DNA from: Cryobacterium sp. HLT2-28
GTDB taxonomy: Bacteria; Actinomycetota; Actinomycetes; Actinomycetales; Microbacteriaceae
NCBI RefSeq assembly: GCF_004402495.1
Contig: NZ_SOFH01000011.1
Coordinates: forward strand, 62,001-126,000
Length of the DNA stretch: 64,000 bases
Direction of reading: 5' to 3'
The translations under genes and the position numbers were made by a program. The notes under the pieces were generated by a model. That model was not told the DNA's origin and did not search any database. It worked only from the letters and a program-made list of their open reading frames with translations. Shown here piece by piece: positions 17,582 to 27,156 of this stretch (its first letter is position 1; each line of letters begins with the position of its first letter).

Positions 17582-17857
17582 TCAGAAATCTATCCGGAAC
17601 GCGGTTTCGCCCAGCGGCTCCAGTTCGGAGGTCTCGACCGACTCGACCAGGGCCGACGGCGGACCATGGGCGAGCCAGTCCAGCATGGCCGACACGGCCG
17701 CGGGGTCACCTTCCGCCTCCACCTCGACAGCGCCGTCGCGACGGTTGCGCACGAAGCCGGCCACACCGAGCCGGTCGGCCTCGGCCTGCGCGTAGTACCG
17801 GAACCCCACGGCTTGCACGACGCCGCGGACGACGGCGCGGGTGCGCATCCGTTTCAT
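17582..17857 (-). CDS. acyP: acylphosphatase
   Basis: Small cytosolic enzyme of 91 residues that hydrolyses carboxyl-phosphate bonds. The family signature is present: VRGVVQAVGFRYYAQ (the catalytic Arg is in GFR; the usual GVVQGVGFR has Ala for the second Gly) and GFVRNRRDGAVEVEAEG with the catalytic Asn. Length matches the family. ATG 17857 is used; ATG 17848 is an in-frame alternative. No functional link to its neighbours is apparent. Confidence 0.93.
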   Translation of the reverse strand: MKRMRTRAVVRGVVQAVGFRYYAQAEADRLGVAGFVRNRRDGAVEVEAEGDPAAVSAMLDWLAHGPPSALVESVETSELEPLGETAFRIDF

Positions 17858-17984
17858 CGCTCAGACCCGTTCATGCTCCCAGTGTGCCCCGGATCGGCCG
17901 CCGGTAGGGGCTCGTCAGCTGCCGCACCGGCAATCCCTGCCACGTATCCTGCAGAAGAGTGCGGATGCGAGCACGCGTGCCTGC

Positions 17985-18088
17985 GGTTAACTCAGGAGAT
18001 TCTCGATTCCGATCCGGACGACCCGCGGAGCCGTGCGGAACTGAGGGCGGTGAATCGCGGCCGCGCCGCGTTTCTCCTGAGTTAGCCC
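17985..18088. repeat. TAACTC hairpin element, copy D
   Basis: 104-bp element. The left end GGTTAACTCAGGAGATTC and the right end GTTTCTCCTGAGTTAGCCCC pair over TAACTCAGGAGA. It lies between the acylphosphatase start side and the 3' end of the LacI-type gene, within a 287-base gap that otherwise holds nothing recognisable. Confidence 0.75.
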
Positions 18089-18144
18089 CCGATCCGGCTG
18101 CGAATTCGCCCGGATCGGCCGGGAACGGCAGCGAACCGGGGCGG

Positions 18145-19167
18145 TCAGGCGGAGTCGCGCCAGACGATGGGGGTCTCCAGCAGGATGCCGTCGGTCGGCT
18201 GCTCCTCGCCGCGCAACTGGCCGAGAACGCACTCCGCCGCGGCCGCCCCGAGCCCGAAGGCCGGCTGGTGCACGGTGGACAGGTGCGGCTGGGTGCGGAG
18301 GGCCCAGGTGCTGTCGTCGAAGCCGACGACGCCCACGTCGCCCGGCACGCTGCGCCCCGCATCGCGGAGCGCTTCGAGGGCTCCGGCCGCCACGGCGTCG
18401 GATGCCGCGAACACGCCGTCGATGCCGGGCTCGCGGGCGAGCAGAGCGCGCATCCCGGCCGCCCCGTCGGAGTAGGTGTAGAGCGGAACGCGCTCGACGA
18501 GGTTCGGGTCGAAACGGGAGCCGAGGGCGTCGGTGAAGCCGGCCAGGCGGTCGGCGCCGGAGTCCCGGTCGAGCGCCGCCGCGATCATGCCGATCCGGCT
18601 CCGCCCCGTGCCGATCAGCCGCTCGGTGATCGCGCGCGCCGACCGGCGGTTGTCGATGCCCACGAAGGGGAGCCGGCGCAGGTCCGGCGGGTGCCCGACG
18701 AAGGCGGCCGGCAGGGCGAGCTTCTCCACGACCCGGATCATCGGATCCTCGTGGCGGGCCGAGACGATGATGACCCCGTCGACGAACCCGCCGCTCAGGT
18801 AGCGGGCCACCCGGTCGGTGTCGCGCTGCGAATCGATCACGAGGCTGACCATCTGGTAGTCGGCACGGGAGAGCACGGTGTTCGCGCCGAGCAGGATGCC
18901 GCCGATGTTCGGGTCATCCAGGAACAAAGAGTGCGGCTCGTGCACGATGAACCCGACCGCCTGCGAGCGCTGCATCACCAGGTTGCGGGCGGCGTTGTTC
19001 GGCACGTAGCCGACCTTCTCGATCGCGGCCTCGATCGCCGTGCGGGCCGCCGCCGAGACATAGGGTTCGTCATTGACGACCCGGCTCACGGTGCCGCGGG
19101 ACACCCCGGCCTCCACGGCGACGTCGTGGATGGTCGCACGCTTGCGCCTTGCCGGAACGGTCACCAT
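18145..19167 (-). CDS. LacI-family transcriptional regulator (galactoside locus)
   Basis: Regulator of 340 residues. The helix-turn-helix RATIHDVAVEAGVSRGTVSR is followed by a hinge helix with NNAARNLVMQRSQ and a sugar-sensor domain (GVVGFDDSTWALRTQPHLSTVHQP). ATG 19167 is chosen because it puts the HTH at residue 10; the frame upstream lacks a ribosome site. It is transcribed away from the beta-galactosidase operon, and two matching palindromes lie in the gap between them, so it is the likely repressor of that operon, induced by a galactoside. Confidence 0.9.
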   Translation of the reverse strand: MVTVPARRKRATIHDVAVEAGVSRGTVSRVVNDEPYVSAAARTAIEAAIEKVGYVPNNAARNLVMQRSQAVGFIVHEPHSLFLDDPNIGGILLGANTVLSRADYQMVSLVIDSQRDTDRVARYLSGGFVDGVIIVSARHEDPMIRVVEKLALPAAFVGHPPDLRRLPFVGIDNRRSARAITERLIGTGRSRIGMIAAALDRDSGADRLAGFTDALGSRFDPNLVERVPLYTYSDGAAGMRALLAREPGIDGVFAASDAVAAGALEALRDAGRSVPGDVGVVGFDDSTWALRTQPHLSTVHQPAFGLGAAAAECVLGQLRGEEQPTDGILLETPIVWRDSA

Positions 19168-19202
19168 TCGATAACTGTAGCCCCCGATTTTCCCGAATCG
19201 GC

Positions 19203-19291
19203 TTGACACGGGCGCGCGCCGCTACTTAGTGTGTGTACGTTCACAGAATCTCGACGGAGAGTTTTCGCTCCCCGGACTGTGCACGTTCACA
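19203..19291 (+). promoter_or_regulatory. beta-galactosidase promoter with two operators
   Basis: TTGACA at 19203-19208 with a poor -10 (TTAGTG, 17-base spacer). Two nearly identical palindromes follow: TGTGTACGTTCACA at 19232-19245 and TGTGCACGTTCACA at 19278-19291, 46 bp centre to centre. The form TGTGnACGTTCACA is a typical LacI-family operator, and the first overlaps the expected transcription start. Confidence 0.8.
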
Positions 19292-19332
19292 GAGTCGTCG
19301 ACGAACGCAATGGAAGCACGGTCAGGGAGCAC

Positions 19333-21369
19333 ATGAACTCGCGAGCAGCAACCGAGGAGAGCCAGGTCCCGGCCACCCCGTTCAGCCACGACGGCATCGC
19401 CTTCGGCTGCGACTACAACCCGGAGCAGTGGAGCCCCGAGGTCTGGGTTCAGGATGTCGCGCTCATGCAGGAGGCCGGCGTCGACCTGGTCGCCGTCAAC
19501 ATCTTCGGCTGGTCCCAGCTCGAGCCGAGGCCGGGGGAGTACGACTTCACCGCCCTCGACGCGATCATCGACCTGCTGCACGCCGGCGGCATCCGGGTGA
19601 ACCTGGGCACCGGCACCTCGTCGCCGCCGCCGTGGCTGACCACGCTGCACCCCGAGATCCTCCCGATGACGGAGGACGGCACCACCCGCTACCCCGGCGG
19701 CCGCCAGGCCTGGTGCCCGAGTTCCGCGGTGTTCCGCGAACGCGCCCTCGCCCTGGTCGAGAAGGTGGCCGAACGCTACGGCAACCACCCGGCGATCGCG
19801 CTCTGGCACGTGTCCAACGAGCTCGGCTGCCACAACGCGCTCTGCTACTGCGACGACACCGCTGATGCCTTCCGCGCCTGGCTGCAGGCCCGCTACGGCA
19901 CCATCGACGCGTTGAACGCGGCCTGGGGCACCTCATTCTGGAGCCAGCGCTACGGCCAGTGGAACGAGATCCTCACCCCGCGGCTCACCCTGTCCAGCCG
20001 CAACCCCGGCCAGGCCCTCGACTTCCACCGGTTCAGCTCGGACGAACTGCTCGACTACTACCGCCGGGAGGCGGCCGTGCTCCGCCGGCACAGCACCGTG
20101 CCGGTGACCACCAACTTCATGGTCGCCGCGCACATCAAGAACCTCGACTACTGGTCCTGGGCGCCGGACGTCGACGTGGTCGCCAACGACCACTACCTCG
20201 ACAACCGGCTGGCCGACCCCACCACCGAACTGGCCTTCGCCGCCGACCTCAGCCGCGGCCTCGCCGGTGGCGCACCCTGGCTGCTGATGGAGCACTCCAC
20301 CGGGGCGGTCAACTGGCAGCCGGTGAACCTGGCCAAGACGCCTGGGGAGATGGCCCGCAATTCGCTCACCCACGTCGCCCGCGGCGCCGACGCGGTCTGC
20401 TACTTCCAGTGGCGCGCCTCCCTGCAGGGCTCGGAGAAGTTCCACTCCGCCCTGGTGCCCCACGCCGGCACCGACACCGAGCTCTGGCGCGACGTGGTCG
20501 ACCTGGGCGCCGCCATCGGCCGGCTGGGCGAACTCGCCGGCACCACGGTCGTGGCGGATGCCGCGATCATCTTCAGCTGGCAGGCGCAGTGGGCCGGCGA
20601 CGGGGAATCCCGCCCGTCGCACGAGGTGCGCTACCTCGACCAGGTCCTCGCCGCCTACACCGCCCTGCGCGAACTGGGCATCACGGTCGACGTCGTCTCC
20701 CCTGACGCGGACCTCTCCGGCTACCGCCTCGTGGTCGCCCCCGCCCTCTACCTGGTCACCGACGCGCAGGCCGCCAACCTCACCGGCTACGTCGCCGCCG
20801 GCGGCCACGCCGTCGTCACCTTCTTCAGCGGCATCGTCGACGAGGACGACCGGGTGCGCACGGGCGGTTACCCCGGTGCGTTCCGGGACCTGCTCGGCAT
20901 CACCGTCGAGGAGTTCTTCCCGCTCGCGCCCGGCGGACAGGTCGCCCTCGACACCGGCGCCGCCGCGAGCCTGTGGACCGAACGGCTCCGCCCGACCGGC
21001 GCCGAGGTGATGGCCCGCTACCTGAACGGCCCGTTGCCGGGCATCCCGGCCGTCACCCGCAACCCGCACGGCGCCGGCACCGCCTGGTACCTGGCCACCG
21101 CGCTCGAGGCCGGGGCGCTGCGCGACCTGATGCGCACGGTCGCACAACAGGCCAGGGTGACCGCGGTCGGCCCGGAGAGCGACGGCTCGGTCGAGGTCGT
21201 CCGCCGGACGAGCGCCACCGCGAGCTACCTGTTCATCATCAACCACGGCGGCATCGAACTCACCCTGCCGGCCGCCGGCCACGAACTCATCACCGGTGAA
21301 CCGGTCGGTCGCGTCGTGCGCGTTCCGGCCGGCGCCGTTCGCGTCATCAGAGAGGACACCGCATCATGA
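19333..21369 (+). CDS. GH42 beta-galactosidase
   Basis: Cytoplasmic glycosidase of 678 residues. The catalytic acid/base is Glu163 in WHVSNELGCH and the nucleophile Glu320 in WLLMEHSTGAVNW, both in the GH42 TIM barrel. A Cys cluster (CHNALCYCDD) just after the acid/base may form the GH42 zinc site. The C-terminal third has the usual trimerisation (Rossmann-like) domain and a beta domain. ATG 19333 has GGGAG close upstream. It opens an operon with an ABC importer; two palindromic operators precede it. Confidence 0.93.
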   Translation: MNSRAATEESQVPATPFSHDGIAFGCDYNPEQWSPEVWVQDVALMQEAGVDLVAVNIFGWSQLEPRPGEYDFTALDAIIDLLHAGGIRVNLGTGTSSPPPWLTTLHPEILPMTEDGTTRYPGGRQAWCPSSAVFRERALALVEKVAERYGNHPAIALWHVSNELGCHNALCYCDDTADAFRAWLQARYGTIDALNAAWGTSFWSQRYGQWNEILTPRLTLSSRNPGQALDFHRFSSDELLDYYRREAAVLRRHSTVPVTTNFMVAAHIKNLDYWSWAPDVDVVANDHYLDNRLADPTTELAFAADLSRGLAGGAPWLLMEHSTGAVNWQPVNLAKTPGEMARNSLTHVARGADAVCYFQWRASLQGSEKFHSALVPHAGTDTELWRDVVDLGAAIGRLGELAGTTVVADAAIIFSWQAQWAGDGESRPSHEVRYLDQVLAAYTALRELGITVDVVSPDADLSGYRLVVAPALYLVTDAQAANLTGYVAAGGHAVVTFFSGIVDEDDRVRTGGYPGAFRDLLGITVEEFFPLAPGGQVALDTGAAASLWTERLRPTGAEVMARYLNGPLPGIPAVTRNPHGAGTAWYLATALEAGALRDLMRTVAQQARVTAVGPESDGSVEVVRRTSATASYLFIINHGGIELTLPAAGHELITGEPVGRVVRVPAGAVRVIREDTAS

Positions 21370-22322
21370 GCGCACCCGCCGCTTCACTCACGGATGCCCC
21401 GGGCGGCGCCGCCCGGCCATCCAAGTCCAGGGCCAGGAAGCCGCGCACGCCGAAGGTGCGGGTGCAGCACACCGGGGCGATCCTCGCCTTCGTGCTCCCG
21501 TTCGGCATCCTGTTCGGACTGTTCTACCTGGTGCCCATCGGTTACGCGATCTACGAATCGCTCCTGGTGATCAAGCGCGAGGGCACCTTCGGCGCAGCCA
21601 CGGAGGTGTTCGGCGGTTTCAGCCAGTACATCCTGGTCTTCCAGAACGGGCCGTTCTGGCAGTCGATCGGGCGGGTGCTCATGTTCGGCGTCGTGCAGGT
21701 TCCGATCATGCTCGGTCTGGCGCTTCTGTTCGCCCTGCTGCTCGACTCGCCGCTGCTGCGCGGCAAGCGCTTCTTCCGGCTCGCCTTCTTCGTGCCCTAC
21801 GCGGTACCGGGCGTCATCGCGGCGATCATGTGGGGCTACCTCTACTCGCCCAACCTGTCGCCGTTCAGCGCGGTCACCGAGAACGTCGACTTCCTCTCGG
21901 CCGACCTCGTGCTGTGGTCGATCGCGAACGTCGTCACCTGGGTCTACGTGGGCTACAACATGCTCATCATCTACTCCGCGCTGCTCGCCATCCCCACCGA
22001 GCTCTACGAGGCCGCCCGCCTCGACGGGGCCGGCCAGTTGCGGATCGCCTGGTCGGTGAAGATCCCCCTGATCATGCCCGCGATCGTGCTCACCGCGATC
22101 TTCTCGATCATCGGCACCCTGCAGCTGCTCGCCGAACCGCAGGTGTTCCGCAGCTTCAGCTCGGCGGTGACCAGCACGTTCACCCCGAACCTCACCGTCT
22201 ACACGACCTCGTCCATTCCGAACGTGAACCTCGCGGCGGCCTTCTCGGTCGTGCTGGCCGTGGCCACGTTCATCCTGTCCTTCACATTCCTGAAGTTCAC
22301 CCAGCGGAAGGAAGCCAAGTGA
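21366..22322 (+). CDS. ABC galactoside permease, MalF-like
   Basis: Permease of 318 residues: a basic cytoplasmic N terminus, six helices and the EAA loop YEAARLDGAGQLRIAWSVKIP. ATG 21366 overlaps the beta-galactosidase stop by 4 bases, with GAGAGGA upstream. Partner of the next permease. Confidence 0.9.
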   Translation: MSAPAASLTDAPGGAARPSKSRARKPRTPKVRVQHTGAILAFVLPFGILFGLFYLVPIGYAIYESLLVIKREGTFGAATEVFGGFSQYILVFQNGPFWQSIGRVLMFGVVQVPIMLGLALLFALLLDSPLLRGKRFFRLAFFVPYAVPGVIAAIMWGYLYSPNLSPFSAVTENVDFLSADLVLWSIANVVTWVYVGYNMLIIYSALLAIPTELYEAARLDGAGQLRIAWSVKIPLIMPAIVLTAIFSIIGTLQLLAEPQVFRSFSSAVTSTFTPNLTVYTTSSIPNVNLAAAFSVVLAVATFILSFTFLKFTQRKEAK

Positions 22323-23242
22323 GCACCATGATCCCCGCGCCCGCGCAGCCCGCGCGCGGCATCCGCCCGGCGCAGTCGAAGACACCGAAGGCGCCACTCG
22401 CGCAGCGGGAGAGCCCGTTCGCCCGCGGCGGCGCCCTGATCGTGATGGGCGTCTTCACCCTCTACTTCCTGGTGCCGATCTGGTGGCTGCTGGTCGCGGC
22501 GTCGAAGAACCGGTCCCAGTTCAACACCACGAACCCGCTCTGGTTCGCCGACTTCTCCCTGTTCGAGAACATCGGCAACCTGGTCGCCTACCGTGACGGC
22601 GTCTACCTCAAGTGGATGCTCAACAGCGCCCTCTACGCCGGTGGCGGCGCGGCCATCGGCACCATCATCGCCGGGATGTGCGGTTACGCGCTCGCCAAGT
22701 ACCGCTTCCCGGGCCGCGAACTCATCTTCAACGTCGTGCTCGGCGGGGTGCTCGTGCCCGCCACCGCCCTGGCGCTGCCGCTGTTCCTGATCTTCTCCCA
22801 GATCAGCCTCACCAACACGTTCTGGTCGGTGTTCCTGCCGAGCCTGGTCAGCCCGTTCGGGGTCTACCTCGCCCGCATCTACGCCTCGGCCAGCGTGCCG
22901 GACGAGCTGATCGAGGCCGCCCGCCTCGACGGGGCCGGCGAGGTGCGCACGTTCTTCACCGTTTCGGTACGGATGATGGTGCCCGCCCTGGTCACGGTCT
23001 TCCTGTTCCAGTTCGTCGCCATCTGGAACAACTTCTTCCTGCCCTTGATCATGCTGCGGGACGAGACCCTGTTCCCGGTCACGCTCGGTCTCTACGCCTG
23101 GAACTCCCAGGTGAACCAGATCCCCGTGCTGCGCGATTACGTTCTGATCGGCGCCCTGTTGTCGATCATCCCGCTGATCATCATCTTCCTTCTCCTCCAG
23201 CGCTTCTGGCGGAACGGCCTCAGCGCCGGTTCGGTCAAGTAG
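22319..23242 (+). CDS. ABC galactoside permease, MalG-like
   Basis: Permease of 307 residues with six helices and the EAA loop LIEAARLDGAGEVRTFFTVSV. GTG 22319 is chosen because AAGGAAG lies four bases upstream and it overlaps the previous stop (GTGA); ATG 22328 is an alternative. The same frame is open about 1 kb upstream as a shadow of the first permease. Confidence 0.9.
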   Translation: MSTMIPAPAQPARGIRPAQSKTPKAPLAQRESPFARGGALIVMGVFTLYFLVPIWWLLVAASKNRSQFNTTNPLWFADFSLFENIGNLVAYRDGVYLKWMLNSALYAGGGAAIGTIIAGMCGYALAKYRFPGRELIFNVVLGGVLVPATALALPLFLIFSQISLTNTFWSVFLPSLVSPFGVYLARIYASASVPDELIEAARLDGAGEVRTFFTVSVRMMVPALVTVFLFQFVAIWNNFFLPLIMLRDETLFPVTLGLYAWNSQVNQIPVLRDYVLIGALLSIIPLIIIFLLLQRFWRNGLSAGSVK

Positions 23243-23340
23243 CCCCAAGCCGCTCCTCCCGCATCACCCGCACCGCAGCAGTATCCGCGTGGACAGCCCA
23301 GGCGGATTCCACCCCCCCCCAAGAGAAAAGAAGAAACAGA

Positions 23341-24666
23341 ATGCGAATGAAGAAAAGAGCAGTCGCCGTCGCCTTGCTCACGGCGGCCACCGTTGCCCTC
23401 ACCGGCTGCGCCACCTCCGGCTCCACCGGCACCGACGCCGCAGCCTGCGCCCCGTCCAAGGGCAAGGTCGACCTGACCTTCACCACCTGGATTCCCGGCA
23501 TGGAAGACACCGTCGCAGTGTGGAACAAGGCCAACCCCGACATCCAGGTCAAGGTGCAGACCGGCCCGAACGGCAACGGCGGCACCTACCAGAACTTCTT
23601 CAACCAGCTCAAGGCCGGCAACGCGCCCGACCTGGGCCAGATCGAATACGACGCGCTGCCGAACTTCCGGGTGCAGGACGGCCTGACCGACCTGGCCGCC
23701 TGCGACGGCGTGCTCGACGCGAAGAGCGACTTCGTCGACTGGACCTGGGGTCAGGTGAACTTCGGCGAGGACAAGTCGGTCTACGCCATCCCGCAGGACG
23801 CCGGCCCCATGGCCATGTTCTACCGGACCGACCTGTTCAAGGCGAACAACATCGAGATTCCGACTACCTGGGCCGAATACGCCACCGCGGCGGAGAAGAT
23901 CCGCGCCACCGGCGGCTACATCACCAACTTCTCGCAGAGCGACATCAACCAGTTCGCCGGGTTCGTCTGGCAGGCCGGCGGAAAGTGGTTCAAGAACGAC
24001 GGTGACAAGTGGACAGTCGACCTGACCGACCCGACCACGACCAAGGTCGCAGCCTACTGGCAGGACCTGATCGACCGGGACCTCGTCTCGACGAACCCGC
24101 CGTGGACCGATGAGTGGAACAACGCCTACAACTCCGGCAGTGACTGGACCTGGAACTCCGCAGCCTGGGGTGCCAACTCCATCGCCAGCGGCGCCCCGGA
24201 CACCGCGGGCAAGTGGGCCGTCGCCCAGTCCCCGCAGTGGAAGGCCGGCGACAAGGCCAGCGGCAACTGGGGTGGCTCGTCCACCGCTGTTTTCAAGGGT
24301 TCCAAGCACCCCTACGAGGCCGCGAAGTTCGCGCTGTGGTTGAACACCTCCGCCGAGTCGCTCACGATGCTGAACAAGTCCGCCAACCTCTACCCGGCGG
24401 CCAAGTCCGGCCTCGACCTGCCCGCGCTCAAGGAGGGCGTGCCGTTCTACGGCGACCAGGCGATCTACGACGAGTTCGCGACCGCATCCGCCCAGGTCTC
24501 CCCGGACTTCGTCTGGGGCCCGACCATGACCCAGACCTACAATGATGTCTCAGACGGCTTCAAGGGCGCGGTCAGCGGCAAGGGAACCCTCGCCGAGGCG
24601 TTGAAGGTCGGCCAGGCCAACACGATCGCGGCCATGTCGGCGCAGTCGATCCCGGTCAACAAGTAG
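23341..24666 (+). CDS. ABC galactoside-binding lipoprotein
   Basis: Solute-binding protein of 441 residues with a lysine-rich start and lipobox ALTGC. Family 1 features include GNAPDLGQIEYDALPNF and a GNWGGSSTAVF segment near the cleft. The order permease-permease-binding protein is unusual, as the binding protein more often comes first; the 98-base gap before it, with a purine-rich leader and a run of nine C at 23322-23330, may hold its own promoter or ribosome site. ATG 23347 is an alternative start. Probably binds a galacto-oligosaccharide such as raffinose or lactose (inference). Confidence 0.9.
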   Translation: MRMKKRAVAVALLTAATVALTGCATSGSTGTDAAACAPSKGKVDLTFTTWIPGMEDTVAVWNKANPDIQVKVQTGPNGNGGTYQNFFNQLKAGNAPDLGQIEYDALPNFRVQDGLTDLAACDGVLDAKSDFVDWTWGQVNFGEDKSVYAIPQDAGPMAMFYRTDLFKANNIEIPTTWAEYATAAEKIRATGGYITNFSQSDINQFAGFVWQAGGKWFKNDGDKWTVDLTDPTTTKVAAYWQDLIDRDLVSTNPPWTDEWNNAYNSGSDWTWNSAAWGANSIASGAPDTAGKWAVAQSPQWKAGDKASGNWGGSSTAVFKGSKHPYEAAKFALWLNTSAESLTMLNKSANLYPAAKSGLDLPALKEGVPFYGDQAIYDEFATASAQVSPDFVWGPTMTQTYNDVSDGFKGAVSGKGTLAEALKVGQANTIAAMSAQSIPVNK

Positions 24667-24685
24667 CACGCGCACGACCCTGAGT

Positions 24686-24718
24686 CGGGGTGGCCGGTCC
24701 TCGCGGCCGGCCACCCCG
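24686..24718 (+). terminator. hairpin terminator after the galactoside ABC genes
   Basis: 12-bp perfect stem CGGGGTGGCCGG (24686-24697) and CCGGCCACCCCG (24707-24718) with a nine-base loop, followed by a short T-containing stretch. It may reduce read-through into the alpha-galactosidase gene. Confidence 0.8.
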
Positions 24719-24793
24719 GCTTGTTCCACGAAGGCCGCCAGCCTGGCCCGTTCCCTTCTTTCGCGCACCGACGACCAGTTAGCAGCAGACCAC

Positions 24794-26968
24794 GTGAGCA
24801 CCCCTGCACCGACCTCAGCCGCGTCGGGTGCCCCGTCGATGGTCCACCACCTCCGTGCCGCGGGCGCCGGCCTTGTGCTGGATGCCCGCGGCCCGGGCGT
24901 TCCCGTCATCGTGCACTGGGGCGGGGACCTCGGTGCGCTCTCCGACGCCGAGTTGGCCGTGCTCGCCGATTCGGCCGTGCCCGCCATCCCGCCGAGTTCG
25001 GTCGACATCCCGCTCCGTCTCACTCTGCTGCCCACAGCCCGGGAGGGCTGGAGCGGGCGCCCCGGACTCACCGGGTTCCGCGTCGGCGACGGCACGCCCC
25101 CGCTCGACCTTCGCCTGGCCCTGGTGCGCCCGGCCGGCCCGCTCGCCCTGGCCGTGCTGCTGACGGATGCCGCCGCCGGCCTCGACCTGCGCACCGACCT
25201 CGAACTCACCGTGCAGGGTGTGCTGCGGGTGCGGCACACCCTCACCAACACCGGCAGGTCGGCCTTCGAACTCGGCTCGCTCGACGTCACCCTGCCGGTG
25301 CCCGACCGCGCAGCGGAGCTGCTCGACTTCACCGGGCTGTGGAGCCACGAGCGCCGGCCGCAGCGCGGCATCCTGGGCCAGGGAGTTTGGAGCCGTGAGG
25401 CACGGCACGGCCGCCCCGGCCACGACGACGCGTTCCTCACCGTCGCCGGCACGCCCGGGTTCGGCTTCCGCACCGGCGAGGTGTGGGCCACTCACCTGGC
25501 CTGGAGCGGCGACAAGCACACCTGGGCCGAGCGGAGCCCGCTGGGCGCGGCAACGCTCGGCAGCGGCGAGCTGCTCGCGCCGGGGGAACTCAGCCTGGCC
25601 GCCGGGGAGAGCTACTCCTCGCCGTGGACCGTGGCCGTGTACTCGGCTGCCGGGCTCGACGGGCTGTCGGCCAGGCTGCATCCGTGGATCCGGTCCTGGT
25701 CGACGCTCCGGGCGGCCGGGGCGCCAGGCGGCTCGCCCGGCCGCCCGGTCGTGCTGAACACCTGGGAGGCGGTCTACTTCGACCACGATCTGCCCACGCT
25801 GAGCCGCCTCGCCGACGTGGCCGCGCGGGTCGGCGTCGAACGGTTCGTGCTCGACGACGGCTGGTTCACCGGGCGTTCCGACGACCGGCGCGCACTCGGC
25901 GACTGGTTCGTCGACCCGGCCACCTGGCCGGAGGGGCTGCACCCGCTGATCGACCATGTGCGCGGGGCCGGCCTCGACTTCGGCCTCTGGGTGGAACCCG
26001 AGATGGTGAGCCTGGACTCCGACCTGGCCCGGCGGCATCCGGACTGGGTGCTCGGCACCGACGGGTCGCCGACCTGGCGGTTCCAGCGGGTGCTCGATCT
26101 CGACAACCCGGATGCCTTCGCCTGGCTCTTCGCTCGGCTCGACGCCCTTCTCACCGAGTACCCGATCAGTTACCTCAAATGGGACCACAACCGCGACCTG
26201 CTGGCCGGCTCGGCGCACCGGCAGACGGCCGCCCTCTACCGGCTGATCGACGCCGTGCGGGCCGCGCACCCTCAGGTGGAGATCGAATCCTGCGCGTCGG
26301 GCGGCGCCCGGATCGACCTCGGCATCCTCGAACGGGTCGACCGGGTCTGGACCAGCGACACCAACGACCCGCTCGAACGGCAGCTGATCCAGCGCTACAC
26401 GGGCGTGCTCGTGCCGCCGGAATACCTCGGCGGGCACCTCGGCGCGGCGACCGCGCACACCACAGGGCGCACCGCCGACCTCGGGTTCCGGCTCGCCACC
26501 GCCCTCTTCGGCAGTGCCGGCATCGAGTGGAACCTCACCGAGGCGAGCGAGGCCGAGCTCGACGCGATCGCGGACTGGGTCGCCCGGTACAAAGCGCTCC
26601 GCCCGCTCCTGCACTCCGGAACGGTCGTGCACGCCGACACGAGCGACCCCGCGCTAGAACTGCACGGCGTCGTCTCGGCCGACCGCTCCACGGGGGTGTT
26701 CGCCTACGTGGCCCTAGCCGCCGCGCGCGCCGCCCTGCCCGCCCCGCTCCGTTTCCCGGGCCTCGACCCTGACCAGAGCTACCGGGTGGCCCAAATCACC
26801 CTGGGCGGCGCCCCGCGCACGGTGCAGGATGCCCCGCCCGGCTGGCTCGCGGCGGGCGGCATCACCCTGCCCGGCTCAGTGCTCGCGGTCATCGGACTGC
26901 CCGCGCCGCTGCTCTCCCCGGAGCAGGCCGCGCTCTACACCGTCGACGTGGTGCCGGCGCCGCGGTAG
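24794..26968 (+). CDS. GH36 alpha-galactosidase
   Basis: Enzyme of 724 residues releasing terminal alpha-galactose in the cytoplasm. The nucleophile is Asp464 in YLKWDHNRDL and the acid/base Asp522 in WTSDTNDPLERQ. An N-terminal beta-sandwich (residues 1-300) carries a GDKHTWAERSP segment, then the barrel opens with VLNTWEAVYFDHD and DDGWFTGRSDDRRALGDW; the CASGGARIDLG motif also fits. GTG 24794 has only a weak ribosome site. With the upstream GH42 and importer it allows the use of alpha- and beta-linked galactosides. Confidence 0.93.
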   Translation: MSTPAPTSAASGAPSMVHHLRAAGAGLVLDARGPGVPVIVHWGGDLGALSDAELAVLADSAVPAIPPSSVDIPLRLTLLPTAREGWSGRPGLTGFRVGDGTPPLDLRLALVRPAGPLALAVLLTDAAAGLDLRTDLELTVQGVLRVRHTLTNTGRSAFELGSLDVTLPVPDRAAELLDFTGLWSHERRPQRGILGQGVWSREARHGRPGHDDAFLTVAGTPGFGFRTGEVWATHLAWSGDKHTWAERSPLGAATLGSGELLAPGELSLAAGESYSSPWTVAVYSAAGLDGLSARLHPWIRSWSTLRAAGAPGGSPGRPVVLNTWEAVYFDHDLPTLSRLADVAARVGVERFVLDDGWFTGRSDDRRALGDWFVDPATWPEGLHPLIDHVRGAGLDFGLWVEPEMVSLDSDLARRHPDWVLGTDGSPTWRFQRVLDLDNPDAFAWLFARLDALLTEYPISYLKWDHNRDLLAGSAHRQTAALYRLIDAVRAAHPQVEIESCASGGARIDLGILERVDRVWTSDTNDPLERQLIQRYTGVLVPPEYLGGHLGAATAHTTGRTADLGFRLATALFGSAGIEWNLTEASEAELDAIADWVARYKALRPLLHSGTVVHADTSDPALELHGVVSADRSTGVFAYVALAAARAALPAPLRFPGLDPDQSYRVAQITLGGAPRTVQDAPPGWLAAGGITLPGSVLAVIGLPAPLLSPEQAALYTVDVVPAPR

Positions 26969-27098
26969 CCCGTGCCCCGTTGCCGGTCGAGTTCCACCAT
27001 TCCGGTCGAACCCTACCGGTGCGCGGGTCGGTTTCGACCGAAAGGGTTGATCTCGGCGGGGGAGGCACCTCGAGCCCGCCATTCGTGCCCCGCGCACC

Positions 27099-27136
27099 GC
27101 GGCGCCGCCCGGGGGAACCCACCCGGACGGCGCCGC
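27099..27136. terminator. two-way hairpin between convergent genes
   Basis: Stem GCGGCGCCG (27099-27107) with CGGCGCCGC (27128-27136) around a loop containing GGAACCCACCCGG. The same stem and a similar loop occur at 37041-37079 after the MFS gene, so this is a recurring terminator form in this genome. The preceding segment 26990-27055 also has GGTCGAACCCT/AGGGTTGATC symmetry. Confidence 0.7.
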
Positions 27137-27156
27137 TCGCTCACGCTGAAGGCCGG

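Noticed and set aside
18145..19209. Longer LacI protein starting at 19209
   Set aside because: The extra 14 residues have no ribosome site and overlap the operator-promoter region; ATG 19167 places the HTH normally.
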